A stretch of DNA of 64,000 bases from Enterobacter asburiae. GTDB taxonomy: Bacteria > Pseudomonadota > Gammaproteobacteria > Enterobacterales > Enterobacteriaceae. The stretch's first letter is position 1, and each line of letters opens with the position of its first letter. Shown here piece after piece: positions 34,934 through 44,800 of this stretch. The position numbers were made by a program, and so were the translations under genes. The stretch spans positions 1,674,001 to 1,738,000 of the forward strand of contig NZ_CP102247.1 of NCBI RefSeq assembly GCF_024599655.1. The letters are read 5' to 3'. The notes beneath the pieces were generated by a model. The model did no database searches. It was not told the DNA's origin and saw only the letters and a program-made list of their open reading frames with translations.

Positions 34934-35899
34934 TCAATAACTTCCTGTAAATGAAAATGACTGAATCAAACCAAAAACGTATTTACCAGATTGTGTAATA
35001 TTCTGAGGATTCCGAATTGTACCCGAGATAGCACTGCCAACAAATGCTGAGGAGTTTGAAATAGCATTCAACAGCTCTCGCTGTAAGAGCAGCTGCAGCG
35101 CTTCCGAGGGGTAACGTTTAGGGTAAACCCCGGCTTTCATCGCTGCTTTAACCCCTGAATTAGAGATCCCGGGATTTCGGATACGAATGATTTCCTCAGT
35201 TAACCGCGTGCGGTCCGCTCGGCTCATTTTTTGTAGTAACGAGAGTAAACTTTCGGACGTCGAGCGATTAAGTAGGCGGTAGGTTAATACTGCGCTTTTT
35301 AGACCCGCAGCAGCCCCGGCAAGTGAAATCGCATCAAGAGCAGTATTGGTTGCGGTATACCATTCCTGAGAATCCATCCATGCAACATAGTCGTTATGAT
35401 TCATGGCAATAAGTGACAAGCGGCCAAGCCCGTTTGCACACTGAATTCCTGTTGCTACACCACCAGCGACAATCACAGCGGCAACTGCACCGGAAGAACC
35501 TGCGGTGAGAGGAATGGCCATACCTGCACCTGCAGCAAGTACGACAGTGAGAATTGCGGCTCCGCAGGAAATCGCCGTAGAACCTATTTCAGTCGCTAAT
35601 GAAGGTGACTGAATCGTCGTCGTCGTTGCCTGGAGAGGATTACTTGATGAGGCGTTTACTTTAGTGATGACGACATGACTCACCGAGCTTTCGTTTGGCG
35701 TCGCAATCCGTCTTGAGGGTCTCACTAACCACTGACGCGCACCGTCTGAGTAGATGATCCCAACCTGGCTAAAGTTACGGCTACAGTCCAGCTGATTGGC
35801 AAGGGCGGTGAAATCAATATCGCCCCCGGAGGCTAGACCCAGACTGCGGGCGAGTTCGTAATCCGGAATATCCTTTGAAATCTGACCAGGAAAAGTCAT
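34934..35899 (-). CDS. Candidate pore-forming toxin/effector with hydrophobic hairpin
   Basis: 321 residues from the ATG at 35899 (GGAG ribosome site six bases away); an in-frame ATG at 35956 would add 19 residues without a clear site. There is no signal peptide. A polar N-terminal region (1-100) is followed by an Ala/Gly-rich hydrophobic pair (about 105-130 and 136-157), another short hydrophobic patch (about 188-206) and a basic, helical C-terminal region (KAAMKAGVYPKRYPSEALQL near 251). This layout resembles colicin-like and type VI pore-forming effectors. That is inference: no family was identified and no VgrG, PAAR or secretion gene is in the window. Confidence 0.55.
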   Translation of the reverse strand: MTFPGQISKDIPDYELARSLGLASGGDIDFTALANQLDCSRNFSQVGIIYSDGARQWLVRPSRRIATPNESSVSHVVITKVNASSSNPLQATTTTIQSPSLATEIGSTAISCGAAILTVVLAAGAGMAIPLTAGSSGAVAAVIVAGGVATGIQCANGLGRLSLIAMNHNDYVAWMDSQEWYTATNTALDAISLAGAAAGLKSAVLTYRLLNRSTSESLLSLLQKMSRADRTRLTEEIIRIRNPGISNSGVKAAMKAGVYPKRYPSEALQLLLQRELLNAISNSSAFVGSAISGTIRNPQNITQSGKYVFGLIQSFSFTGSY

Positions 35900-36144
35900 G
35901 TGTCTCTCCGTCCGTGTGAAATCGTATAACGCTAAGAAATCAAGAGTAAAGGGCATGTTATGGACGGGAATTAGGAATGATCCGAATAACGCGCCATCCT
36001 GCCAGAACCAATGAAAATTGTAATGGATATCATATACCCGCCCGATTTTCGTAAAAGATCTTCCAGCAGACGCTGTCGCGAATCAACACCCTTCATTTGG
36101 TGGGGCGGTGCAATTTCATTCTGACTCAGTGGACTGAATTGTAC

Positions 36145-36231
36145 AAAAAAATAAGCCCGCGTAAGGGAGATTACGCAGGCTAAGGAGGTGGTTCCTGGTA
36201 CAGCTAGCATTTATGGGTTATGTTTTTCAGC
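36145..36231 (-). ncRNA. cyaR: Small regulatory RNA CyaR (RyeE)
   Basis: Hfq-dependent sRNA of about 87 bases. The minus strand reads GCTGAAAAACATAACCCATA at the 5' end, then the CCTCC seed near ACCAGGAACCACCTCCTTAG, and ends with a GCCTGCGTAA...TTACGCGGGC hairpin and a T-tract. In E. coli it lies next to yegQ, as here, and represses ompX, nadE, luxS and others. The sequence is near-identical to the E. coli RNA. Confidence 0.95.
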
Positions 36232-36280
36232 GGGGGGATAATACCCGTATTGAACGAAGCGGTATGTGATCCGATTCTAA
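36232..36280 (-). promoter_or_regulatory. cyaR promoter with CRP site at -41.5
   Basis: The -10 box TATTAT (minus strand) ends six bases before the sRNA start at 36231. A CRP half-site TGTGA (plus 36265-36269), with N6 and TCTAA, is centred at 36272.5, exactly 41.5 bases upstream, a class II position. CRP activation of CyaR is established in E. coli. Confidence 0.85.
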
Positions 36281-36314
36281 GAATTATCCCAGCGCGAAAA
36301 AATTTCCTGATTAA

Positions 36315-37676
36315 CTATTTGCCGTGTGGGTTTCGGGTGCTTTCACCGTTGAAGTTACGCATCAGCAGGGCAAACTTCAGCTCCACCTCTTCAGGAACCG
36401 GCAGCCAGACGGTATGACCGTCGCCCGGCGCCACGTCAATCGCTTCGCCTTTGCCGTTTTCCAGATGCTCCAGCGTAAAGTTCATGTTGCCCTGCGGGGT
36501 CATCAGCTCCAGGCTGTCGCCTTTGGTGAATTTGTTTTTCACCGCGACGGCCGCCAGCGCGCCTTTGCGCTCGCCGGTAAAGTCGCCGACAAACTGCTGG
36601 CGCTCGGAAACGGAGTAGCCGTGCTCGTAGTTCTGGTAGTCGTCATGGGTATGACGGCGCAGGAAGCCTTCGGTATAGCCGCGGTGCGCCAGGCCTTCCA
36701 GGGTTTCCAGCAGGCTGGTATCGAACGGTTTACCGGCCGCCGCATCGTCGATGGCTTTGCGGTATACCTGCGCGGTGCGCGCGCAGTAGTAATAGGATTT
36801 GGTGCGGCCTTCGATCTTCAGGGAGTGCACGCCCATCTGGGTCAGACGCTCGACGTGGGCGATGGCGCGCAGATCTTTCGAGTTCATGATGTAGGTGCCG
36901 TGCTCGTCCTCAAAGGCGGTCATGTACTCGCCCGGACGTTTGGCTTCTTCAATCATAAACACGCTGTCGGTTGGCGCGCCGATGCCCAGCGTAGGCTCGA
37001 CGTTAGTCACCGGGATAGGCTCGTGCTTGTGGACGATGTTGCCGACGTCATCCTCTTTGCCTTCCTGGACGTTATATTCCCAGCGGCAGGCGTTGGTGCA
37101 GGTGCCCTGGTTCGGGTCGCGTTTGTTGATATAGCCAGACAGCAGGCAGCGGCCGGAGTAGGCCATGCACAGCGCGCCGTGAACGAAGATTTCGATTTCC
37201 ATATCCGGCACCTGGGTGCGGATCTCTTCGATCTCTTCAAGAGACAGCTCGCGAGAAAGAATAACGCGGGTCAGCCCCATCTGTTTCCAGAACTTCACCG
37301 TCGCCCAGTTGACGGCGTTAGCCTGTACGGAGAGGTGAATATCCATCTCCGGGAAGTTCTCCCGAACCAGCATGATTAAACCCGGGTCCGACATGATCAG
37401 CGCGTCCGGCCCCATATCCACAACGGGCTTCAGGTCACGGATAAACGTTTTCAGCTTGGCGTTGTGCGGCGCGATGTTGACCACCACGTAGAATTTCTTG
37501 CCCAGGGCATGCGCTTCGTTGATGCCGAGCTGCAGGTTCTCGTGGTTGAATTCGTTGTTACGCACGCGCAGCGAGTAGCGCGGCTGGCCCGCGTAAACGG
37601 CGTCGGCACCATAGGCGAAAGCGTAACGCATATTTTGCAGCGTTCCCGCCGGGGAAAGGAGTTCCGGTTTAAGCAT
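36315..37676 (-). CDS. trhP: tRNA 5-hydroxyuridine synthesis protein TrhP (U32 family, YegQ)
   Basis: 453-residue peptidase-U32-type protein that, with TrhO in alternative routes, introduces the 5-hydroxyl of ho5U/cmo5U in tRNA wobble position 34, using prephenate-linked chemistry in E. coli. N-terminal LLSPAGTLQNMRYAFAYGAD is conserved, and the cysteines in ALCMAYSGRCLLSGY and GTCTNACRWEY are likely Fe-S ligands. It is monocistronic between yegP and cyaR. Confidence 0.93.
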   Translation of the reverse strand: MLKPELLSPAGTLQNMRYAFAYGADAVYAGQPRYSLRVRNNEFNHENLQLGINEAHALGKKFYVVVNIAPHNAKLKTFIRDLKPVVDMGPDALIMSDPGLIMLVRENFPEMDIHLSVQANAVNWATVKFWKQMGLTRVILSRELSLEEIEEIRTQVPDMEIEIFVHGALCMAYSGRCLLSGYINKRDPNQGTCTNACRWEYNVQEGKEDDVGNIVHKHEPIPVTNVEPTLGIGAPTDSVFMIEEAKRPGEYMTAFEDEHGTYIMNSKDLRAIAHVERLTQMGVHSLKIEGRTKSYYYCARTAQVYRKAIDDAAAGKPFDTSLLETLEGLAHRGYTEGFLRRHTHDDYQNYEHGYSVSERQQFVGDFTGERKGALAAVAVKNKFTKGDSLELMTPQGNMNFTLEHLENGKGEAIDVAPGDGHTVWLPVPEEVELKFALLMRNFNGESTRNPHGK

Positions 37677-37830
37677 GTTTGTTCTCGTTCTGATGACAGG
37701 TCAGATCCGCGTGCACCAGGTGCAGCGGTAAGGGGAGATCCCCCACTTTAAGGGCGGGCATTGTAGCGCTGCGGGGCAGGGAGGTAAAGCGCCGGGTCGC
37801 GTCACCGCTCTCCCGGCGCGCGTCGTGCTG

Positions 37831-38163
37831 TCAGGTGTTGTCTTTTACCGTCTGGGTAGACCCATTAGTTTTGACCGAAGCGATACCCTTATCACGCGAC
37901 TGTTCCGTCGCATAAAGCTGGCTGCTGCCAATGACCTGATGATTGCCCGCCTTGAGATTGAAATGGAACTTACCGTTAGAGGCCGTTTTCTTCTCATAGC
38001 GCTCGTCCAGGGGGCTGTTCGTGCGTACGGAAGCAATGCCGTTTTCGGCGGCACTTTTGCTGGTGTAAAGCTCGCTGGTCAGAACGATCTCCCCGTTTCC
38101 AGCCTTCAGCACAAACCTGAACTGACCATCACTGCTTTTACTTAATTCGAACCAACCAGACAT
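37831..38163 (-). CDS. yegP: DUF1508 repeat protein YegP
   Basis: 110 residues made of two tandem copies of a roughly 50-residue DUF1508 unit (FRFVLKAGNGEIVLTSELYTS and the second copy FHFNLKAGNHQVIGSSQLYA). Function unknown; family members are often induced by stress. An AGGAG ribosome site precedes the start. Confidence 0.9.
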   Translation of the reverse strand: MSGWFELSKSSDGQFRFVLKAGNGEIVLTSELYTSKSAAENGIASVRTNSPLDERYEKKTASNGKFHFNLKAGNHQVIGSSQLYATEQSRDKGIASVKTNGSTQTVKDNT

Positions 38164-38263
38164 AGGAACTCCTTGATCGAAAGTAAAATTATCAGCACCA
38201 GTTATAAGTAAGCGAACCGGTAAAAAGAGTATGGTTGAATCCTGGATGGATTCCAGAAAAGAA

Positions 38264-38295
38264 AAACCCGCCAGGGGCGGGTTTCAGAGATGAAG
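38264..38295 (-). terminator. Terminator of the mdtABCD-baeSR operon
   Basis: Nine-bp stem AAACCCGCC/GGCGGGTTT (38264-38272 with 38276-38284). On the minus strand it is followed by TTTTTCTTTTC, just after the baeR stop. Confidence 0.85.
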
Positions 38296-38297
38296 CG

Positions 38298-39020
38298 TCA
38301 CGCAATCCTGCACGCATCCGCTTCCCAGCGATACCCCACGCCATACACCGCGCGAATAAACGACTGTTCGGCGTCCAGCGCTTCCAGCTTGCGCCGCAGG
38401 TTTTTGATATGGCTGTCGATGGTGCGGTCGGTTACGACGCGGTAATCGTCATACAGGTGGTTCAGCAGCTGCTCGCGGGAGAAGACTTTCCCCGGCTCGT
38501 GGGAGAGGGTTTTCAGCAGACGGAACTCCGCAGGCGTCAGGTCCAGCAGCTTGCTGCGCCAGCTCGCCTGGAAGCGGCTTTCGTCGACAATCAGCGGGCT
38601 TTCGGCGTCCAGCACCTGAAGCTCGCGCTGCGGCCTGCAGCGGCGCAGAATGGTTTTCACGCGGGCGACAACTTCACGCGGGCTGTAGGGTTTGCAGATG
38701 TAATCGTCCGCGCCAATTTCAAGCCCCAGCAGGCGGTCAATCTCTTCAATTTTGGCGGTGACCATGACGATCGGCACGTCGGAGAAGCGACGAATTTCCC
38801 TGCACAGTGTCAGTCCGTCAACGCCCGGCAGCATTAAATCCAGCAGGATCAGAGCCGGCGGGGTCTGACGCACGTATGGTAGCACCTGGTCGCCGTGGCC
38901 GATCAGCGACGGGGCGTAGCTGGCCGCGCGTAAATAGTCGATCAGCAGCTGCCCAAGCTTGGGCTCGTCTTCCACAATCAAAATGCGCGGCGTGTTTTCG
39001 TCAATCGGTAACTCGGTCAT
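38298..39020 (-). CDS. baeR: Response regulator BaeR
   Basis: OmpR-family regulator, 240 residues. Receiver domain with phospho-acceptor Asp61 (LILLDLMLPGVDG) and winged-helix DNA-binding domain (about 135-235, with RVVTDRTIDSHIKNLRRKL). With BaeS it answers envelope stress from indole, flavonoids and other agents and activates mdtABCD, acrD and spy. It overlaps baeS by four bases. Confidence 0.96.
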   Translation of the reverse strand: MTELPIDENTPRILIVEDEPKLGQLLIDYLRAASYAPSLIGHGDQVLPYVRQTPPALILLDLMLPGVDGLTLCREIRRFSDVPIVMVTAKIEEIDRLLGLEIGADDYICKPYSPREVVARVKTILRRCRPQRELQVLDAESPLIVDESRFQASWRSKLLDLTPAEFRLLKTLSHEPGKVFSREQLLNHLYDDYRVVTDRTIDSHIKNLRRKLEALDAEQSFIRAVYGVGYRWEADACRIA

Positions 39021-40420
39021 ACTTCTCTCGATAAATCCCGTTCCAGAGGTAACTCTACTGTAATGCTAACCCCGCCAAAAGGCGAATGGGCGGCGCGGAT
39101 CGTGCCATTATGCGCCTCGACGATGTTAACGCAAATCGCCAGCCCCAGGCCGGAACCGCCGCTGGCGCGGTTGCGGGAGCCTTCGGTACGGTAGAAACGT
39201 TCAAACAGTTTTTCCAGCTGCGCGTCCTGCACGCCGGGGGCGGAATCCGCGAAGGTGAGGGCAAAGCGCCCGTTTTCCTGTCTGCCGGAGATGTGCAGCC
39301 CGCCGCCGCTGTCGGTGTAGCGCAGGCTGTTTTCCAGCAGGTTGTTGAACAGCTGCATCAGCCGGTCTTTGTCGCCAAACACCACCGCGCTGTCCGGCAG
39401 GGAGAGGTCGATTTTCAGGTCGCGGCTGGCAAAGCGCTCGCGGAACGCGCCGCTGATCACTTCCAGAATGTTAATCACGTCCACCGGCGCTTTCTGGTAG
39501 GCCAGCGCGCCTTCGTCGGACATGGAGAGCTGGTGGAGGTCGTCCACCAGCTTGGTGAGCGTACCCACCTCCGCCTGCAGAGAGGCCACCGATTCGGGCG
39601 TAAACTGGCGAACGCCGTCCTGAATGGCCTCCAGCTCGCCGCGCAGCACCGCAAGCGGCGTGCGCAGCTCGTGGGAGATATCGGCCATAAAGTCGCGGCG
39701 CATCTGCTGGTTCTTCTCCAGCGTACTGGCGAGCTGGTTAAAGTCCTGCGCCAGCTTGCCCAGTTCGTCCTGGCTGCGGGTATCGACGCGGGTGGTGAAA
39801 TCCCCGGCGGCCAGCTTGTGCGTGCCTTCCACCAGCCGTTTCACCGGGGCGAGCAGGCCGCGCGCCAGCGGGAAGGTGGCGAGCGCGGCGAGCAGGGTGG
39901 AGAGGGCGACAATCAGCCAGCTTGTCCGACGCTGCTGGCGGTCAAAGTTGATGTCGGTGTTGCGCGTCAGGCGCTCCACCGGAGAGGCGATAACCCAGCC
40001 GACTGTCGCATTATTGACTTTGATTGCACGACGGGTGCCGTCCGGCGGTATCGGCGCGCGCGGACCCACCAGCGTACGCATGTCCTGGTCAATCACCCAG
40101 AACTGGGTGCGCCAGCCGTGCGGCGGCATGCCTGGCCCCGGGCGATCGTCACCGGTATCGTGCTCCAGCGAGCGCAGGATCTGGAAAATAAAGCGGTCGT
40201 TATTGCGCAGAAAACGCCAGTTGCCGTGCTGGGCGTACTGTTCACTCAACGCATCGCTTAAGCCCTGCAAACGCTGCTCGTTGCCATGCTTGATGTAATC
40301 AATAAAACCGCGCTCAAAGCTGATCCGCACCGCCCAGTGCATGGTGATCAGCAGGACGATACAGGTGGCAAATATCGCCACGAAGAGCTTGCCGGTAATA
40401 CCCGGACGCCAGAATTTCAT
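39017..40420 (-). CDS. baeS: Sensor histidine kinase BaeS
   Basis: 467-residue inner-membrane kinase: two membrane segments (about 12-30 and 167-188), a periplasmic sensor between them, HAMP (about 188-240), HisKA with His250 in DISHELRTPL, and an HATPase with N-box (NNLLENSLRYT) and the GSGLGLAIC G-box. It is the penultimate gene of the operon and overlaps mdtD and baeR by four bases each. Confidence 0.96.
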   Translation of the reverse strand: MKFWRPGITGKLFVAIFATCIVLLITMHWAVRISFERGFIDYIKHGNEQRLQGLSDALSEQYAQHGNWRFLRNNDRFIFQILRSLEHDTGDDRPGPGMPPHGWRTQFWVIDQDMRTLVGPRAPIPPDGTRRAIKVNNATVGWVIASPVERLTRNTDINFDRQQRRTSWLIVALSTLLAALATFPLARGLLAPVKRLVEGTHKLAAGDFTTRVDTRSQDELGKLAQDFNQLASTLEKNQQMRRDFMADISHELRTPLAVLRGELEAIQDGVRQFTPESVASLQAEVGTLTKLVDDLHQLSMSDEGALAYQKAPVDVINILEVISGAFRERFASRDLKIDLSLPDSAVVFGDKDRLMQLFNNLLENSLRYTDSGGGLHISGRQENGRFALTFADSAPGVQDAQLEKLFERFYRTEGSRNRASGGSGLGLAICVNIVEAHNGTIRAAHSPFGGVSITVELPLERDLSREV

Positions 40421-41832
40421 GAACCACTCCTTTTGCCGCGCCTGATGACGACGTTCTTGCTGGTATCATCCGGCACTCTGGCGAAGATGAAAGCGGGCAG
40501 GGCGATGATGACCGCCATGCTGAGATAGGTATATAAAAAGACCTGATGCGCCACCGGCGTGTCGACGCTGAGGTGGTGCTGGCCGTACATGCCGAGCAGT
40601 AAACCCGCGATGGTCACCCCGACGCTCATGGAGAGCTGCATAATCATCGACAGCAGGCTGTTGCCGCTGCTCGCCAGATCGTCCGGCAGATCCTTCAGCG
40701 TCAGGGTATTCATCGACGAGAAGCGCATGGAGTTGACGATCCCCTGGCAGAACAGCACCAGCGGCAGAACGTAGAACCAGCCCATCAGCGCCACGGCCAT
40801 AAACACCAGACTCACCAGCGCCAGCCCCAGCGTGGCGGTGACCAGCACGTGACGGTAGCCAAAGCGGTTCACGACCTGCACCACGATGCGCTTCATTCCC
40901 ATGCTGCCGAGCACCATCGGGATCATCATCAGGCCCGCGTGGAACGGCGAAAATCCCATCCCGATTTGCAGGAAAACGGGCGTCATAAACGGCAGCATGC
41001 CGCTGCCGACGCGCCCGGCGAAGCTGCCGAACAGGCCAAGGCGATAGGTAGGGTTTTTAAACAGGTTCAGGCTGAACAGCGCCTTATCGTTACCTCTGGC
41101 ATGCCACAGGTACCACAGTATGGCGGTAACGCCGAGCGCGATCAGGAGCCCGAGCGTCAGGGGCGAAATCCCCAGACCTTTTTGCCCGTCGAGCGCCAGG
41201 GTCAGCGTGGCCATGCCCGCCGCCAGCAGAATAAAACCAAAGAAATCAAAGCGCCGCGTCTGCATTTTGTAGTTCGGCATCAGCGTCAGGGTGGCGATGG
41301 CGCCGATGATGCCAACAGGAAGATTGATTAAGAAGATCCAGTGCCAGGAGGCGTACTCCACCAGAATACCGCCGAGCGCCGGGCCCAGCAGCGGCCCCAC
41401 CTGACCGGGCAGGGTCACAAAGGTCATCGCCGCCATGTACTGCTCGCGCGGCACAATCTTCATCACCGTTAGTCGCCCGACGGGGACCATCATCGCTCCG
41501 CCAACGCCCTGCAGCACGCGCGCCATCACCAGCTGGTCGAGGGTGTTGGCCTGGGCGCAAAACAGCGAGCCGGTGGTAAACAGCACGATGGCGGTAAAAA
41601 AGATATTCCGCACGCCCACTTTGTCCGCCAGCCAGCCGCTGGCGGGCAGCATGACGGCCACCGTCAGCACATAGGAGACAATCACCATATGCATATGCAG
41701 CGGGCTCTCCCCGAGGCTTTTCGCCATGGAGGGGAGGGCGGTGTTGACGATGGTCGTATCCAGCGACTGCATAAAGAAGCCGAAAGCGACTATCCATAGC
41801 TGCCAGCGAACGTTAGCGGGGAGATCGGTCAT
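40417..41832 (-). CDS. mdtD: Putative multidrug MFS transporter MdtD
   Basis: 471-residue DHA2-type major facilitator with about 14 helices. The N-terminal LDTTIVNTALPSMAKSLGES motif is typical of EmrB/QacA relatives. In E. coli it is not needed for MdtABC-mediated resistance, and it has been proposed to export citrate or iron-citrate. It is embedded in the mdtABCD-baeSR operon and directly abuts mdtC. Confidence 0.93.
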   Translation of the reverse strand: MTDLPANVRWQLWIVAFGFFMQSLDTTIVNTALPSMAKSLGESPLHMHMVIVSYVLTVAVMLPASGWLADKVGVRNIFFTAIVLFTTGSLFCAQANTLDQLVMARVLQGVGGAMMVPVGRLTVMKIVPREQYMAAMTFVTLPGQVGPLLGPALGGILVEYASWHWIFLINLPVGIIGAIATLTLMPNYKMQTRRFDFFGFILLAAGMATLTLALDGQKGLGISPLTLGLLIALGVTAILWYLWHARGNDKALFSLNLFKNPTYRLGLFGSFAGRVGSGMLPFMTPVFLQIGMGFSPFHAGLMMIPMVLGSMGMKRIVVQVVNRFGYRHVLVTATLGLALVSLVFMAVALMGWFYVLPLVLFCQGIVNSMRFSSMNTLTLKDLPDDLASSGNSLLSMIMQLSMSVGVTIAGLLLGMYGQHHLSVDTPVAHQVFLYTYLSMAVIIALPAFIFARVPDDTSKNVVIRRGKRSGS

Positions 41833-44800
41833 CTACTCGGTCACCGTGGTTCTGTTTTTACGCGAGAAGCGCAGCCGCAGGCGGTCGAAGAACAGATAGA
41901 CCACCGGCGTGGTATACAGCGTCAGCAGCTGGCTCATAACCAGGCCGCCGACAATGGTGATCCCCAGCGGCTGGCGCAGCTCTGAGCCGTCTCCGCCCGA
42001 GATAACCAGCGGCAGCGCGCCAAACAGCGCCGCCAGGGTGGTCATCATGATCGGACGAAAACGCAGCAGGCAAGCCTGGAAGATCGCCTCTTCCGGCGAC
42101 AGATTGCCGTTGCGCTGGGCGTCCAGGGCGAAATCGACCATCATAATGGCATTTTTCTTCACAATGCCGATCAATAGCATGATCCCGATGAGCGCGATAA
42201 GGCTGAACGGCGCGCCGAACAGCTCCAGCGCCAGTAGCGCCCCCACGCCCGCCGACGGCAGCGTTGAGAGAATGGTCAGCGGGTGAACGTAGCTCTCATA
42301 CAACACGCCCAGCACAATATAGACCGTGGCGATGGCGGCCAGAATCAAAATCACCTGCGAGTTCATCGTCTCCTGGAACACCTGCGCGGTCCCGGCAAAG
42401 CTGCCGCGCACGGTGGACGGCACGCCAAGCTGCGTCATCGCGCGGTTGATTGCGTCGCTGGCTTCAGAAAGCGACGAACCGGCGGGCAGGTTAAAGGAGA
42501 TGGTCGACGCCGCCGAAAGCCCCTGATGGTTCACCGACAGCGGCGCGTTGGCAGGCTGCCAGCTGGCAAAGTAGGAGAGCGGAATCGCCTTGCCGTCGTT
42601 GTTAATCACAAACATTTTGTCCAGGGCGCTGATGTCCTGGGTGTAGCGCGGATCGACTTCCATCACCACCTTATACTGGTTCATCGGCTGGTAGATGGTG
42701 GAGATCTCGCGCTGGCCGAAGGCGTTGTTCAGCAGGCTGTTAGCGGCTTCAACGTTAATGCCCAGACGCGACATGGTTTCGCGGTCGTAGGTCAGGGCCA
42801 TCTCGGCGCCGTTGTCCTGCTGATCGGAGTTGACGTCCGCCAGCTCCGGCAGGGCGGCCAGCGCCTTGCGGATCTTCGGCTCCCACTCGCGCAGGGCGGC
42901 TAAATCGTCCGAGAGCAACGTGTACTGATAGCTGGCGTTCGCCTGACGGCCGCCGACGCGGATATCCTGAACGGCCATCAAAAACAGGTTTGCCCCCGGC
43001 TCTTTGGCGAGCTTCACCCGCAGGCGGTCAATCACCTGCTGGGCGGTTTCGTTGCGATCGCCGCGCGGTTTCAGGGTAATAAACATCATCCCGCTGTTAA
43101 CGCGTGACCCGCCGGTAAAGCCGGTGACGTTATCCACGGCTTTGTCTTCACGAATGATCTTCATAAAGTCCTGTAGCTTGCCGCGCATCGCCTGGAACGA
43201 AATGCTCTGGTCCGCCTGAATTCCCCCCATCAGCACGCCGGTGTCCTGCTCGGGGAAGAAGGTTTTCGGGATGGTGATGTACATCCAGACGTTGAGCACG
43301 ATGGTGCCGATCAGCACCAGGCCAACCAGTCGGGTATGGTTCAGCACCCACTTCAGCGATTTGCCGTAGCCTTCCTGCATCGCCATCAGGAAACGGCCAA
43401 AGCCTTTGCGGCGCGGCTGCGAATGGGGCTTGCTGCGCTTGAGCATCCAGCCGCACATCATTGGCGTCAGCGTTAGGGAGATAACCAGCGAAATCCCGAT
43501 GGCGACGGAGAGGGTGACGGCAAACTCGCGCAGCAGCCTGCCCGGCAGCCCGCCCATCAGCAGCAGCGGCAGGAATACCGCCACCAGCGACAGGCTCATG
43601 GAGAGCACCGTAAAGCCCACCTCGCGCGTGCCCTGCAGCGCGGCCTGCAGCGGCTTCACGCCCGCTTCCAGATGGCGGGAAATGTTTTCCAGCACCACGA
43701 TGGCATCATCCACCACGAATCCCGTGGCAATTGTCAGGGCCATCAGCGACAGGTTGTTGAGGCTAAACCCGCACAGGTACATAGCGGCAAAGGTACCGAT
43801 CAGCGACACCGGCACGGCCACCGCCGGGATAAGCGTCGCGCGGCCGGATCGCAGGAACAGGAAGACCACCAGGATCACCAGCGCGACGGAGATAATCAGC
43901 GTCTGCTCCACCTCTTCCAGCGAGGCGCGAATCGTCGGGGAGCGATCCTGCGCAATTTGCAGATCGATTGCTGCCGGGATGGTCTCCTGCAGGTCCGGAA
44001 GACGGGCGCGAATGCTGTTCACCGTCTCAATAATGTTCGCTTCCGGCAGCTTGCGGATCATCAGCAGAATGGCCGGTTTAGCGTTAGTCATCCCGGCGTT
44101 ACGCACGTCCTGCACCGAGTCGGTGACGCTGGCGACATCGCTCAAGCGCACCGCCGCGCCGTTGTTGTAGTGAATAATGAGCGGCTGATATTCCGCGGCG
44201 GTTTTCAACTCGTCGTTAGTGTGGATCTGCCAGCGGTGGCTACCGTCCTCAATCGCCCCCTGCGGCTTGCGGACGTTGGCCGTGCTGATGGCGGAGCGCA
44301 CGTCATCCAGCGACACGCCCTGGTTGAACAGCGCCTGCGGGTTTAGGCCCACGCGCACGGCTGGCAGGGAACTTCCGCCGACACTCACGTCACCGACGCC
44401 GTTAATTTGTGAGATTGTCTGCGCCAGCTGGGTAGATGCAAAGTCGTAAAGCTGCCCCTGCGAATACGTATCCGAGGTCAGCGTCAGGATCATGATCGGC
44501 GCATCGGACGGGTTGGCCTTGCGGTAGGTTGGGCGGCTCGGCATCCCGCTCGGCAGCAGGCTTTGCGCGGCGTTGATGGCCGCCTGCACGTCGCGCGCCG
44601 CACCGTTAATATCCCGGTCGAAGCTGAACTCCAGAATGATGCGCGTGCTGCCCAGCGAGCTGCTGGAGGTCATCTCGTTGACCCCCGCAATCCGCCCAAG
44701 GGAACGCTCCAGCGGCGTGGCAACCGACGAGGCCATGGTCTCCGGTGAGGCACCCGGCAGCGAGGCGCTGACCATGATCACCGGGAAATCTACCTGCGGC

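Noticed and set aside
34934..35956. Longer start (35956) for the effector-like gene
   Set aside because: No ribosome site there, whereas GGAG lies at the right distance from the ATG at 35899.
35971..36210. 79-codon minus-strand frame running from inside cyaR, with an internal ATG at 36096 (41 codons, MKGVDSRQRLLEDLL...)
   Set aside because: The long version is the cyaR RNA itself read as protein. The 41-codon version looks somewhat protein-like but has no ribosome site; possibly a remnant, not called.
39086..40261. 391-codon open frame opposite baeS
   Set aside because: Antisense shadow of a well-conserved kinase gene.
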